From NCBI RefSeq assembly GCF_004363295.1, contig NZ_SNYQ01000002.1, positions 62,001-126,000 of the forward strand: a DNA stretch of 64,000 nt, read 5' to 3'. This document shows, in pieces, positions 20,118-30,054 of the stretch. The first letter of the stretch is position 1; every line of letters begins with the position of its first letter. Source of the stretch: Mesocricetibacter intestinalis (GTDB taxonomy: Bacteria; Pseudomonadota; Gammaproteobacteria; Enterobacterales; Pasteurellaceae). The translations under genes were made by a program, and so were the position numbers. Under the pieces are notes generated by a model. That model saw only the letters and a list, made by a program, of their open reading frames with translations. It was not told where the DNA came from and did no database searches.

Positions 20118-20800
20118 TTTATTTCTATTCGTTACTGACTATTTTCGGGTTCTGGCTGGCGTTACAAATCAGCAAACGGCTGAAATCCGTATTGCTTAAC
20201 AGCTTTGTACTGACCGTATTAATTCTGATTGGGATTTTGCTAAGTGCTAACATTCCTTATGACGATTATATGGCGGGTAATGCGCCGCTGAATAACCTGC
20301 TGGGACTGAGTGTCGTAGCGCTGGCATTGCCCCTATACGAGCAACTGCACCAGATTGCGGCGCGTTGGAAAATTATTCTGCTGATTGTAACCCTAGCCTC
20401 TCTGTTTTCAATGTTAAGCGGTGCGGTATTGGCGTTATTGCTGGGGGCCAGCCCGGAAATCGTGGCGACCATTTTACCGAAATCCATTACCACCCCGATT
20501 GCCATGTCGGTGGCGCAAAGTATCGGCGGCGTTCCGGCGGTTGCGGCGGTGGGGGTTGTGGTGGCGGGTCTGCAAGGCTCCGTATTCGGCTATCTGCTGT
20601 TGAAAAAACTAAAACTGAAAAATGCCGAAGCTATCGGACTGTCGGTGGGGGCTGTATCCCATGCACTGGGTACGGTTAGTTGTATGGAGGCAGATGCTAA
20701 AGCCGGAAGTTACAGTTCAATCGCATTGGTATTATGTGGTATTATCAGTTCGATTTTAGCCCCCTTCGTATTTAAATTACTTTATTTTATCGTTAGTTAG
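20114..20800 (+). CDS. lrgB: LrgB/YohK-family membrane protein
   Basis: 228-residue polytopic partner of LrgA. The characteristic [31 protein letters not shown] and [24 protein letters not shown] segments are present. Translationally coupled to lrgA. The downstream dNTPase gene begins 9 bases after the stop, and its ribosome binding site overlaps the lrgB stop, so all three genes look like one operon. Confidence 0.9.
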   Translation: MIYFYSLLTIFGFWLALQISKRLKSVLLNSFVLTVLILIGILLSANIPYDDYMAGNAPLNNLLGLSVVALALPLYEQLHQIAARWKIILLIVTLASLFSMLSGAVLALLLGASPEIVATILPKSITTPIAMSVAQSIGGVPAVAAVGVVVAGLQGSVFGYLLLKKLKLKNAEAIGLSVGAVSHALGTVSCMEADAKAGSYSSIALVLCGIISSILAPFVFKLLYFIVS

Positions 20801-20809
20801 GAAAAAATA

Positions 20810-22147
20810 TTGATCAATCGGATTAATCCCGCCTGGCAACAGCGTTTTATGCCGGACGAACCGCGCGAAAAGGATCAGCGTCCGCCGTTTCGGCGGGATC
20901 GCGCCAGAATTCTGCACAGCGCCGCTTTTCGTTGCTTACAGGCCAAAACTCAGATTCATGCCGTCGGTGAAAACGACTTTTACCGCACCCGCCTGACCCA
21001 CTCGTTGGAAGTGGCGCAAATCGGCAGCAGTCTGGTTTCTCAGCTTAGATTCGACGCAGCCTTTGCCGATTATACGGACAAGGCGGAGGTTCAGAGCAGT
21101 TTAAAAAGCCTGCTGCCTTCCAATGATCTGATCGAAAGCCTCTGCTTCGCACATGATATAGGTCATCCTCCCTTCGGCCACGGAGGAGAAATCGCCTTAA
21201 ATTATATGATGCGGCGGCACGGCGGCTTTGAAGGCAACGGGCAAACCTTTCGCTTACTCACTAAGCTGGAACCTTATACGCCGAATGCCGGTATGAACCT
21301 AACCCGACGCACCATACTCGGCGTGCTGAAATACCCGACGCTGTTGGATCTGTCTTCCCCCCAGTATCAGCAATTGGCGGAAAAGGAAAAGCATGAGGAA
21401 CAATATGTACGGATTCATGACTGGCGCCCGGGCAAAGGGGTTTTCCGCGATGACGGCGATATGCTGGACTGGCTGTTGCAACCTTTGTCCGCTAAGGATC
21501 GGCTTTTGTTCGGCAGCTATCAGCATGAACGTACGGCGCCGCAGCAAATTTTAAAAACTCGGTATAAATCTCTGGATTGCAGTATTATGGAGTTGGCGGA
21601 CGATATTGCCTACGGCGTACATGATCTGGAAGATGCCATTGTGGTCGGGGTGGTTAATCAACAGCAATGGCAGGAAGCTTACGAGGAATTAAAGCAAAGC
21701 GATTCGGACTGGGTGCGTAATAATATCGAACAAATCAGCAAAAACCTGTTTTCCGAATATCATTATCAGCGCAAAAACGCCATAGGCGCACTGGTTAATT
21801 ATTTTATCACTCATGTTCGCTGGACAAGAAGGGCGGAGTTTGAAGAACCGCTGTTAGGCTATAATGCGGAGCTGCCGCCGGAAGTGATTGCAGTACTCAA
21901 CGTATTTAAAGGTTTTGTGTGGAAATATGTGATTCGGGATGTGGAAACGCAACGCATCGAATACAAAGGACAGCGTATGTTAACGGAAATGTTCGCTATT
22001 TTTGAAAGTGATCCGGAACGCCTGCTGCCGCGTAATACCGCAAACCGCTGGAGGAATGCGGAGGAAGCGGGGAAAAAACGTATTATCTGCGATTATATTG
22101 CCGGTATGTCCGACGCCTATGCACTGAAAGTGTATCAACAATTATAA
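20810..22147 (+). CDS. HD-domain dNTP triphosphohydrolase (dGTPase-like)
   Basis: Hydrolyses dNTPs (dGTP in the best-studied members) to nucleoside and triphosphate. The HD metal site is visible: [28 protein letters not shown], and the later [14 protein letters not shown]. The 445-residue length fits the shorter (type 2-like) subfamily rather than E. coli Dgt (about 505). Related Vibrio-type enzymes protect against phage by draining dNTPs. The start is TTG at 20810 with TTAGGA overlapping the lrgB stop. Ends before a GGACGCC hairpin. Confidence 0.88.
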   Translation: MINRINPAWQQRFMPDEPREKDQRPPFRRDRARILHSAAFRCLQAKTQIHAVGENDFYRTRLTHSLEVAQIGSSLVSQLRFDAAFADYTDKAEVQSSLKSLLPSNDLIESLCFAHDIGHPPFGHGGEIALNYMMRRHGGFEGNGQTFRLLTKLEPYTPNAGMNLTRRTILGVLKYPTLLDLSSPQYQQLAEKEKHEEQYVRIHDWRPGKGVFRDDGDMLDWLLQPLSAKDRLLFGSYQHERTAPQQILKTRYKSLDCSIMELADDIAYGVHDLEDAIVVGVVNQQQWQEAYEELKQSDSDWVRNNIEQISKNLFSEYHYQRKNAIGALVNYFITHVRWTRRAEFEEPLLGYNAELPPEVIAVLNVFKGFVWKYVIRDVETQRIEYKGQRMLTEMFAIFESDPERLLPRNTANRWRNAEEAGKKRIICDYIAGMSDAYALKVYQQL

Positions 22148-22220
22148 GCTTTCCTTCTTTTCTGAACGGCATATATTTGCCGGGAAAACAAGAGAATAAT
22201 ATAAAGGAAATTAAAATTGT

Positions 22221-22250
22221 AAGGACGCCGATATGGCGTCCTTATTTATG
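22221..22250 (+). terminator. GGACGCC-type hairpin after the dNTPase gene
   Basis: AAGGACGCC (22221-22229) pairs with GGCGTCCTT (22235-22243); only a weak T-tract (ATTTATGG) follows. Second of three related hairpins in the window. Confidence 0.55.
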
Positions 22251-22327
22251 GACTTACCTAATTTTGGAAAAACTTTGCTTTTTTTAACCGCACTTTTATG
22301 TCTTTTATGCCGCTTTTCACCTCCCGC

Positions 22328-23215
22328 TTATTTAAGCGCCGCTTCCAATCCCTTATGCAAATGCGTGAATTTAAAGCGAAAGCCCTGTTGCAGTAATTTA
22401 GCCGGGATAATCCGCTGACTATCCAGAAGAATTCTAGCTCGTTCACCGAAAGCGATACTCAAAATACAACCTGGCACATTCGCAAAGTGCGGTCTATTCA
22501 GCAATCGACCCAGGGTGCGATTAAATTCCGCCTGGGGAACGGGGCAGGGGGAAACCAGATTAAAGGCGCCGCTGCATTGATTATGCTCAAGTAAAAATAA
22601 AATAGCCTCAACCATATCCTGCAGGGCTATCCAGGCCCAGAATTGTCGGCCGCCGCCGAGTTTGGCACCCAGACCGAGGCGATACAAGGGTAGCATCTGT
22701 GCCAGTGCGCCGCCCGCCGCCGACAGTACGATACCGGTACGCAGCAGACAGACGCGACAATTGGCCGCTAATGCGGCTTTTTCCCAATTAAGACAAAGAT
22801 TAGCGATAAAATTATCGGCGGCCGGAGTGTTTTCATCGGTCAGATTATCGCCGCAATCACCGTAGTAACCGCAGGCGGAACCGGAAATAAAGGTGTGCGG
22901 CGGCGTGCTGCCGTTATTAATTAAGTAGGCAAGGCGCTCGGTTAGCTCGATACGGCTGTTTTCCAAGCGGGCTTTTTGGCGCCGATTCCAGCGTTTGGCG
23001 AAAATCGGCTCGCCGGCAAGGTTAATTACCGCATCAAATTGATCCAGATCGGTCAGGTTTTCTATTGAATCAATCGCCTCGACCCCGTTGGTAAATCGCG
23101 CTTTGCTTTTGGCTATAGATCGGGTTAACAAAGTAACTTTATCACCGCGGGCAAGAAGGCGCTCGATCAGTGCCGAACCGATTAAACCGGTGGCGCCGCT
23201 AATAAATATATGCAT
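22328..23215 (-). CDS. TIGR01777-family NAD(P)-dependent epimerase (YfcH-like)
   Basis: Short-chain dehydrogenase/epimerase-fold protein of unknown substrate. The Rossmann start FISGATGLIGSALIERLL and the family stretches VINLAGEPIFAKRWNRRQK and ISGSACGYYG (with catalytic-type Tyr) are clear. 295 residues is standard. It stops 2 bases from the argR stop region on the same strand (argR is upstream), so the two are likely co-transcribed. Confidence 0.88.
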   Translation of the reverse strand: MHIFISGATGLIGSALIERLLARGDKVTLLTRSIAKSKARFTNGVEAIDSIENLTDLDQFDAVINLAGEPIFAKRWNRRQKARLENSRIELTERLAYLINNGSTPPHTFISGSACGYYGDCGDNLTDENTPAADNFIANLCLNWEKAALAANCRVCLLRTGIVLSAAGGALAQMLPLYRLGLGAKLGGGRQFWAWIALQDMVEAILFLLEHNQCSGAFNLVSPCPVPQAEFNRTLGRLLNRPHFANVPGCILSIAFGERARILLDSQRIIPAKLLQQGFRFKFTHLHKGLEAALK

Positions 23216-23217
23216 AG

Positions 23218-23679
23218 TTATAAAGAATTCTCGAATAATTGCTCGATATTTGCTTTTAACTTATGGATATCGGTTGCGACGGTAGGGGTAATAAAAATGG
23301 TATCATCACCGGCAATGGTACCTAATATGCCGTCGCTTTTGCCTAGGGAATCAAGCAAACGGGCAATTAGCTGCGCCGCGCCGGGGCTGGTTTTCACCAC
23401 AATTAAAAAACCGTTCTGATCGATATCCGTTACCAGATTTTTCAACGGGCTGCTGGTATTGGGAACGCTGAGTTCGCCCGGCAGGCAATATACCATATCC
23501 ATTCGGGTATTGCGGGTTCGCACCGCACCGAATTTGGTCAGCATACGGGAAACCTTGGATTGGTTAATATTATGAAACCCCTGAGCCTGTAAGGCGGCAA
23601 CGATTTCGCTTTGTGAACCGAATTTTTCCTGGGCCAGCAATTCTTTAAATGCCGTTGATAAGTTATCCGTTTTTTCCAT
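23218..23679 (-). CDS. argR: Arginine repressor ArgR
   Basis: Hexameric arginine-responsive transcription regulator. The N-terminal winged HTH is seen in [25 protein letters not shown]; the C-terminal arginine-binding domain carries the [11 protein letters not shown] signature. 153 residues. Divergent from mdh, as in E. coli. A good ARG-box-like palindrome lies 40 bases upstream (23720-23733), consistent with autoregulation. Confidence 0.95.
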   Translation of the reverse strand: MEKTDNLSTAFKELLAQEKFGSQSEIVAALQAQGFHNINQSKVSRMLTKFGAVRTRNTRMDMVYCLPGELSVPNTSSPLKNLVTDIDQNGFLIVVKTSPGAAQLIARLLDSLGKSDGILGTIAGDDTIFITPTVATDIHKLKANIEQLFENSL

Positions 23680-23717
23680 AAAAACCTACCTTTTCAAGGG
23701 AAATGAGTTGCTCAGAG

Positions 23718-23735
23718 TTTGCATAAAAATGCAGG
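23718..23735. promoter_or_regulatory. Putative ARG box in the argR-mdh intergenic region
   Basis: TTTGCATAAAAATGCAGG contains the palindrome TGCAT-AAAA-ATGCA (23720-23733), close to the E. coli ARG-box consensus. A weaker AT-rich second box may follow at 23740-23757. Confidence 0.6.
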
Positions 23736-23909
23736 ATTAATCAATAAAAAATTACATTTGAGTAAAAAAGACAAATAATGAAAACCTGTGCCAGATCTCA
23801 AATTTGGATTTCTTCATTTGAATTCGCTTATTTTTAATTTTAAACTAGTCGACGTTTCAAAGCCTTATTCGTTCTCATTATTCAAAGCACATAGATAAAG
23901 GAGTGGAAA

Positions 23910-24845
23910 ATGAAAGTAGCAGTTTTAGGTGCCGCAGGCGGAATCGGTCAGGCATTGGCGCTTTTATTAAAATTACAGTTACCGGCCGGTTCGGAGCTGT
24001 CTCTGTATGATATCGCGCCGGTAACTCCGGGCGTGGCGAAAGACGTCAGCCATATTCCGACAGCGGTAAAAGCTCAGGGATTTGCCGGTGAAGATCCTTC
24101 TCCTGCGCTACAGGGTGCGGACATCGTGCTGATTTCCGCCGGGGTTGCGCGTAAACCCGGAATGGATCGCTCGGATTTATTTAATATCAACGCTGGTATC
24201 GTACGCAATCTGATTGAAAAAGTGGCGCAAGTTTGCCCGAAAGCCTGTGTCGGCATTATTACCAACCCGGTTAATACCACCGTGGCTATTGCGGCGGAAG
24301 TGCTGAAAAAAGCCGGCGTTTATGATAAACGCAAATTATTCGGCGTAACTACATTGGATACCCTGCGTTCCGAAACCTTTGTGGCCGAATTAAAAGGTCT
24401 GAATGTAGATAAGGTGAATGTGCCCGTTATCGGCGGTCATTCCGGCGTAACCATTCTGCCGTTGCTTTCACAGGTGCATTATGCGCAGTGGAATGATGAG
24501 GAAATCGCACCTTTAACCAAACGCATTCAGAATGCGGGTACCGAAGTGGTGGAAGCCAAAGCCGGCGGCGGATCCGCCACTCTTTCCATGGCTCAGGCGG
24601 CGGCTCGTTTCTGTACTTCTTTGGTTAAAGCTTTAAACGGCGAAACCGTCGTAGAATGTACCTATGTGGAGGGCGACGGCCGCTATGCTCGTTTCTTCGC
24701 TCAGCCGGTACGTTTGGGTAAAGAGGGGGTAGAAGCGTTATTACCTTTAGGGCCGTTAAGCCAATTTGAACAAGAGGCTTTGGAAGCGATGCTGCCGACC
24801 CTGCGTGCGGATATCGAATTGGGTGAGAAATTCGTCAATCCTTAA
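23910..24845 (+). CDS. mdh: Malate dehydrogenase
   Basis: NAD-dependent interconversion of malate and oxaloacetate; in fermenting Pasteurellaceae this is on the reductive branch to succinate. The nucleotide loop [11 protein letters not shown], the substrate-arginine loop [21 protein letters not shown] and the catalytic-His region [16 protein letters not shown] are all present. 311 residues matches E. coli Mdh. Ribosome binding site AAGGAG. A strong terminator follows. Confidence 0.97.
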   Translation: MKVAVLGAAGGIGQALALLLKLQLPAGSELSLYDIAPVTPGVAKDVSHIPTAVKAQGFAGEDPSPALQGADIVLISAGVARKPGMDRSDLFNINAGIVRNLIEKVAQVCPKACVGIITNPVNTTVAIAAEVLKKAGVYDKRKLFGVTTLDTLRSETFVAELKGLNVDKVNVPVIGGHSGVTILPLLSQVHYAQWNDEEIAPLTKRIQNAGTEVVEAKAGGGSATLSMAQAAARFCTSLVKALNGETVVECTYVEGDGRYARFFAQPVRLGKEGVEALLPLGPLSQFEQEALEAMLPTLRADIELGEKFVNP

Positions 24846-24865
24846 TCCGACGTTATTAACGGAAT

Positions 24866-24903
24866 AAAAAAACCGGCTAAGATACAAAAGAGCCGGTTTT
24901 TTA
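24866..24903. terminator. Terminator between mdh and the e(P4) gene
   Basis: AACCGGCT (24871-24878) pairs with AGCCGGTT (24891-24898), with an A-tract before it and a T-tract after it, so it can work on both strands for the convergent genes. Confidence 0.9.
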
Positions 24904-24991
24904 TCGCTTATTTTTTAGCTTTCCGCTTCCGGTCGGCCGGAGTTTTATTATAGCTCCGGGCGGCAAGGGAAAACTTACTTTAAGGCGCTAA

Positions 24992-25807
24992 TTATTTTCC
25001 ATCCCAAGCTTTCAAGGTAGCCTTTCTGATTTCCAGTTTGTTTTTAGCTCCGCCTTTGTAATAGTCTTTGTGCAGACCGCCTTCCCAATCGCCGTAGTTC
25101 GGATTCGGTAACAGGATAAATTTGCTACCGAAGCGGGTACGGTTGGCGGCGACGAAATCACGGCGTTCACGGTTGGATTTACGATAGGTGGCTTCGCCGA
25201 AATCATTCAGATTATCGCCCACATATACGACGATATCATAGCCCTGTGCGGTGATTTGCTTGAAACGCTCCGCTTTATTTGAGGTTTGCTTTTTCAACAA
25301 CAGGGTTTTGTCATTGACCTTAGGAAAACCGAGTTTCTGCATATCTTCAATGGTCGCACTGCGTTCTACATCATCACGGCGATTGGAAACGTAAAATACC
25401 GTTCCTCCCTTGGCATTTACCCGATTGGCAAATTCCACCGCCCCCGGAATGGCTAATGTCTGGCGAGCATTGACCCATTGCGTCCAAGTTTCCGCTTCGA
25501 AGGGCATATTATTTTTTACCTGCCAGGCGGCGTACGGGCTGTTATCCATCATGGTTTCGTCCAGATCCACCACCACCGCTTTCTTTTTCCCTTTCGCCGC
25601 TTTGCTGCGTTCGAATTCGGACAGAGCGGCATTAAAGGCCTGATAAGCCAAGGCCTGATATTCGCCGGACTGTTGCATCCAGAGGATACCTAGTGCGGCC
25701 TGGTTTTGCACGACCGCTTCTTCATGTTTTGCGCTATGCTGTGCGCTACAGCCGCTAAGTACGGCGGCAAGACCTAAGGCGATAAATGTGAATTTTGCTG
25801 TTTTCAT
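24992..25807 (-). CDS. hel: 5'-nucleotidase, lipoprotein e(P4) family
   Basis: Outer-membrane acid phosphatase of the DDDD superfamily; in Haemophilus it dephosphorylates NMN and other nucleotides for NAD precursor (V factor) uptake. The lipobox is VLSGC with Cys20. The catalytic VVDLDETMMDNSPY, the VSNRRDD motif and VYVGDNLNDF are present. 271 residues. Divergent from hrpA. Whether this strain needs V factor cannot be seen here. Confidence 0.93.
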   Translation of the reverse strand: MKTAKFTFIALGLAAVLSGCSAQHSAKHEEAVVQNQAALGILWMQQSGEYQALAYQAFNAALSEFERSKAAKGKKKAVVVDLDETMMDNSPYAAWQVKNNMPFEAETWTQWVNARQTLAIPGAVEFANRVNAKGGTVFYVSNRRDDVERSATIEDMQKLGFPKVNDKTLLLKKQTSNKAERFKQITAQGYDIVVYVGDNLNDFGEATYRKSNRERRDFVAANRTRFGSKFILLPNPNYGDWEGGLHKDYYKGGAKNKLEIRKATLKAWDGK

Positions 25808-25917
25808 GGGTTTTCCTTTTTTTATTTATTCGCGCCCGATAATTTAGCATATAATAGTCGGGGTAAAAATTAACAGAATTATCACAATGTGATCCTGATC
25901 GTATTTTATTAGGAATT

Positions 25918-28900
25918 ATGAAGAAACCGATTAATAAAACTCAATTCAGCCCGCTGCAAAAATCCCTTTCCGCTCAATTAGATTCAATGATGATCCTTGA
26001 CCGTCGTCGCCTGTACGCACGGATTAAAGCTATGGGCGAAGTTAAAGGGGAAGAAAGACAGCAGCAAGCGGCGACTGAAATTCAACAGCAGATTCAGGCG
26101 GCTCAGGCGCGTTTTCAGGCCCGCCAAAGTGCGCTCGGAATTATCGAATTTCCGTCCAATTTGCCGGTCAGCCAGCGTAAGGCGGAAATTCAGAAATTGA
26201 TTTCCGCTCACCAGGTTGTCGTTATCGCCGGTGAAACCGGTTCCGGTAAAACCACCCAGCTGCCGAAAATGTGCCTTGAATTGGGACTGGGGCTGAAGGG
26301 CATGATCGGTCATACTCAGCCGCGCAGAATCGCTGCCCGTTCGGTGGCTTCCCGTATCGCACAGGAATTGGATACGGAACTCGGGGCTATTGTGGGTTAT
26401 AAAGTGCGTTTTAATGATCAGGTGGGGGAAAATACCCGGGTCAAGCTAATGACCGACGGTATTCTATTAGCGGAAATTCAACAGGATCGCTATCTGAATC
26501 AATATGATACGCTGATTATCGATGAAGCGCACGAGCGCAGTCTGAATAATGATTTTATTTTAGGCTATCTGAAACAGCTATTACCGCGCCGACCGGATCT
26601 GAAGGTGATCATCACTTCCGCCACTATTGACGTTGAGCGCTTTTCCAAACATTTCGATAATGCGCCGATAATTGAGGTTTCCGGCCGTACTTTCCCAGTG
26701 GAAGTCCGCTATCGTCCGGTGGAAGAAAATGAAGAACAGGATCAGCTGCAAGGTATCCTGAATGCGGTGGACGAATTACAGGCCGAAGGGCGCGGCGATA
26801 TTCTGATTTTTCTGAACGGCGAGCGCGAAATTCGCGATACGGCGGAGGCGCTGCACAAGCAGGAATTGGTTCATACGGAAATTCTCCCCTTATATGCGCG
26901 TTTATCGGCGCAGGAACAGAATAAAATCTTTCACCCCGGCGCATTAAACCGCATCGTATTGGCCACCAATGTGGCGGAAACCTCTCTGACCGTACCAGGT
27001 ATTAAATATGTTATCGATCCCGGTACGGCAAGAATTTCCCGTTACAGCTATCGTACCAAGGTACAGCGTTTGCCCATCGAACCTATTTCCCAGGCATCCG
27101 CCAATCAGCGTAAGGGGCGTTGCGGGCGCGTATCGGAAGGGATTTGCATTCGCCTTTATTCGGAACAGGATTTTAATAACCGCCCGGAATTTACCGATCC
27201 GGAAATTCTGCGTACCAATTTGGCTTCGGTTATTTTGCAAATGACCGCCTTAGGGCTGGACGATATCGAGGCTTTTCCTTTTGTGGACGCACCGGACAAA
27301 CGTCATATTCAGGACGGATTTAAGCTGTTGGAAGAGTTACAGGCCTTTGAGCGGGTGCAGACCCGCTATGGCGAAAAGCGCCGCCTGACCCGTAGCGGCA
27401 GACAATTAGCTCGTTTGCCGCTGGATCCGCGCCTGGCCAAAATGCTACTGAGTGCGGCGGATTTCGGTTGCGTATATGAGCTGATGATTATAGCTTCCGC
27501 TTTATCCATTCAGGATCCGCGTGAACGCCCGCAGGAAAAACAGCAATCGGCGGACGATAAGCATCGCCGCTTTGCCGATACTAAATCGGATTTTATTGCC
27601 TTTTTGAATTTATGGCGTTATTTGCAGGAACAACAAAAGGCGCTGAGTAAAAACCAATTCCGCCGTTTATGCCAAAAAGATTACCTGAATTATCTGCGTA
27701 TCCGCGAATGGCAGGATATTTATCATCAGATTCGCCTGAGCGTGCGGGAAATCGGTCTGCCGATTAATTCCGAGCCGGCGCCTTATGAGCAGATTCATAG
27801 AGCGCTTTTAGCCGGTTTACTTTCCCATATCGGTATGAAAGAAGCGGAAAAAATGCAATACCTCGGGGCAAGAAACGCCCATTTTGCTATTTTCCCGAAT
27901 TCCGTACTGTTTAAAAAACAGCCGAAATGGTGTATGGCGGCGGAACTGGTGGAAACCTCCCGACTATGGGGACGTATGGCGGCACAGATCGAACCGGACT
28001 GGATCGAACCGCTGGCGGGGCATTTGATTAAAAAATCCTATGCCGAACCGCGCTGGGCAAAATCTCAGGGCGCGGTCGTGGCGGACGAAAAGGTCAGTTT
28101 GTACGGCGTACCTATTGTGGCGGCGCGTACGGTGAACTACGGCTCCATAGATCCCGTGCTTTGCCGCGAAATCTTTATTCAATCCGCCCTGGTGGAAGGC
28201 AACTGGAATACCCGTCATCCCTTTTTCTTTGCCAACCGGAAATTAATCCGAGAAATTGAAGATTTGGAGCATAAGTCGCGCCGGCGCGATATTCTGGTGG
28301 ACGAAGCCACCCTGTTCGAATTTTACGATCAGCGCATCGGCAGCGAAGTGGTATCGCAGAAACATTTCGACAGCTGGTGGAAGAAGGCGCAGAAGCAGGA
28401 TCCGGAGTTGCTTAACTTTGAGAAATCCTTCCTGATCAAAGATTCCGCCGAACCGGTCAGTCGTTTGGATTTTCCCAACTATTGGCAACAGGGGAACCTG
28501 AAACTGAAATTAAGCTATCAGTTCGAACCCGGCACCGAAGCGGACGGAGTAACCGTACATATTCCCTTACCCTTACTGAATCAGGTGGAAATGAAGGGGT
28601 TCGACTGGCAGATTCCGGGCCTGCGTAAAGAACTGGTTATCGCCCTGATAAAATCGCTGCCGAAAGCATTACGTCGTAATTTCGTACCTGCGCCGAACTA
28701 TGCGGAGGCTTTCTTGGCACGGATTACGGATTTTGACAAACCTCTGCTGCAAAGCCTGAGCGACGAGCTGCGCCGTATGACCGGGGTTATGGTGGAGCCG
28801 CAGGAATGGAAAAGGGAACAGATTGCCGCCCATCTGAATATGACCTTCCGAGTGATTGACGATAAAGGCAAAAAAATTGCGGAAAGTATGGATTTGGACG

Positions 28901-29829
28901 GCCTTAAATTCCAACTTAAGGATCGGGTGCAGGAAAGCCTTGCCGCCGTTGCCGAGGACGGTATCGAACAACATGGAATCCATGTCTGGAATTTTGCCCG
29001 CTTACCGCAATGCTACGAACAGAAAAAGCAGGGCTTCAGCCTTAAGGCCTATCCTGCCATTGTGGACGAAAAAGATGCGGTCGGGATCCGCCTGTTTGAA
29101 ACCGAATACGAACAAGCGGTTGCCATGGCGCAGGGACTCCGCCGTTTATTACTGCTGAACGTACCTTCGCCGATTAAATATCTGCACGAAAAGCTGCCGA
29201 ATAAATCCAAACTGGGGCTATATTTTGCCCCTTTCGGTAAGGTTACCGAGTTGATCGACGACTGTATCGCCTGTGCGGCGGATAAACTGATTGAAGATTT
29301 CGGCGGGCCGGTCTGGAATGAAGAGGATTTCGAACGGCTGCGGGAATTTGTGCACGCCAATTTAAATGAAATCACCGTGGATATCGCTTTACAGGTGGAA
29401 CGTTTGTTGATCCTGAGTTTCGAACTGAATAAACGCCTGAAAGGAAAAATGGATTTCACCTTGGCATTTGCCTTATCGGATATTAAAACTCAGCTCGCCG
29501 CCCTGATTTCCCCCGGTTTTGTGGCAAAAACCGGTTATGCGCGCCTGCCGGATATTCTGCGCTATTTGCAGGCTATCGATAAGCGTATCGACAAGCTGGC
29601 GCAGGACATTAACCGCGATCGCGCCGCCATGTTACGGGTCGAACAGGTTAGCGCCGCCTATCGTCAGCTATTGGCTAAGTTACCTAAATCAAAACCTATT
29701 CCGGCGCAGGCGCAGGAAATTCCTTATATGATTGAAGAATTGCGGGTTAGCCTGTTTGCCCAGCAGCTGGGTACCAAATATCCGATTTCGGATAAACGAA
29801 TAATAAATGCTATTCAGGCCATTGATTAA
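25918..29829 (+). CDS. hrpA: ATP-dependent RNA helicase HrpA
   Basis: DEAH-box helicase, about 1300 residues, recently tied to resolving stalled or collided ribosomes in E. coli. Motif I GETGSGKTT (105-113), DEAH (202-205), SATID after it, and the QRKGRCGRVSEGICIRLY motif VI are visible, followed by the HA2/OB region and the long C-terminal domain unique to HrpA (DUF3418). The single open frame of 1303 residues is intact. Ends before a hairpin at 29965. Confidence 0.97.
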   Translation: MKKPINKTQFSPLQKSLSAQLDSMMILDRRRLYARIKAMGEVKGEERQQQAATEIQQQIQAAQARFQARQSALGIIEFPSNLPVSQRKAEIQKLISAHQVVVIAGETGSGKTTQLPKMCLELGLGLKGMIGHTQPRRIAARSVASRIAQELDTELGAIVGYKVRFNDQVGENTRVKLMTDGILLAEIQQDRYLNQYDTLIIDEAHERSLNNDFILGYLKQLLPRRPDLKVIITSATIDVERFSKHFDNAPIIEVSGRTFPVEVRYRPVEENEEQDQLQGILNAVDELQAEGRGDILIFLNGEREIRDTAEALHKQELVHTEILPLYARLSAQEQNKIFHPGALNRIVLATNVAETSLTVPGIKYVIDPGTARISRYSYRTKVQRLPIEPISQASANQRKGRCGRVSEGICIRLYSEQDFNNRPEFTDPEILRTNLASVILQMTALGLDDIEAFPFVDAPDKRHIQDGFKLLEELQAFERVQTRYGEKRRLTRSGRQLARLPLDPRLAKMLLSAADFGCVYELMIIASALSIQDPRERPQEKQQSADDKHRRFADTKSDFIAFLNLWRYLQEQQKALSKNQFRRLCQKDYLNYLRIREWQDIYHQIRLSVREIGLPINSEPAPYEQIHRALLAGLLSHIGMKEAEKMQYLGARNAHFAIFPNSVLFKKQPKWCMAAELVETSRLWGRMAAQIEPDWIEPLAGHLIKKSYAEPRWAKSQGAVVADEKVSLYGVPIVAARTVNYGSIDPVLCREIFIQSALVEGNWNTRHPFFFANRKLIREIEDLEHKSRRRDILVDEATLFEFYDQRIGSEVVSQKHFDSWWKKAQKQDPELLNFEKSFLIKDSAEPVSRLDFPNYWQQGNLKLKLSYQFEPGTEADGVTVHIPLPLLNQVEMKGFDWQIPGLRKELVIALIKSLPKALRRNFVPAPNYAEAFLARITDFDKPLLQSLSDELRRMTGVMVEPQEWKREQIAAHLNMTFRVIDDKGKKIAESMDLDGLKFQLKDRVQESLAAVAEDGIEQHGIHVWNFARLPQCYEQKKQGFSLKAYPAIVDEKDAVGIRLFETEYEQAVAMAQGLRRLLLLNVPSPIKYLHEKLPNKSKLGLYFAPFGKVTELIDDCIACAADKLIEDFGGPVWNEEDFERLREFVHANLNEITVDIALQVERLLILSFELNKRLKGKMDFTLAFALSDIKTQLAALISPGFVAKTGYARLPDILRYLQAIDKRIDKLAQDINRDRAAMLRVEQVSAAYRQLLAKLPKSKPIPAQAQEIPYMIEELRVSLFAQQLGTKYPISDKRIINAIQAID

Positions 29830-29964
29830 TCTTCGGCTTTTGAGCTTAAGCATAATTCGAGCGGATAGGGCATAAGCTAACGAAAAGTGCGGTTGATTTT
29901 CGCCGTTTTTTTATTCGGCGCAGAAAAAACCTAGAGTTTAGGAGGGCGCCGAAAGATTAGATAT

Positions 29965-29995
29965 AGGGACGCTAAGGCAGCGTCCCTTTCTTTAT
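29965..29995 (+). terminator. GGGACGC-type hairpin terminator after hrpA
   Basis: AGGGACGCT (29965-29973) pairs with AGCGTCCCT (29979-29987) over a 5-base loop, followed by TTCTTTAT. It lies between two uptake signals (29885-29893 and 30020-30028). Confidence 0.75.
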
Positions 29996-30054
29996 GCCGA
30001 TAATCTTTATCTAAAAATAACCGCACTTTTGCGCATAAAAGGGGCGAATGGCGG

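Noticed and set aside
25881-25903. CRP-like TCACAATGTGATCCTGATC before hrpA
   Set aside because: The second half-site is poor (TCGTA), and the overlapping TCACA-A-TGTGA has the wrong spacing.
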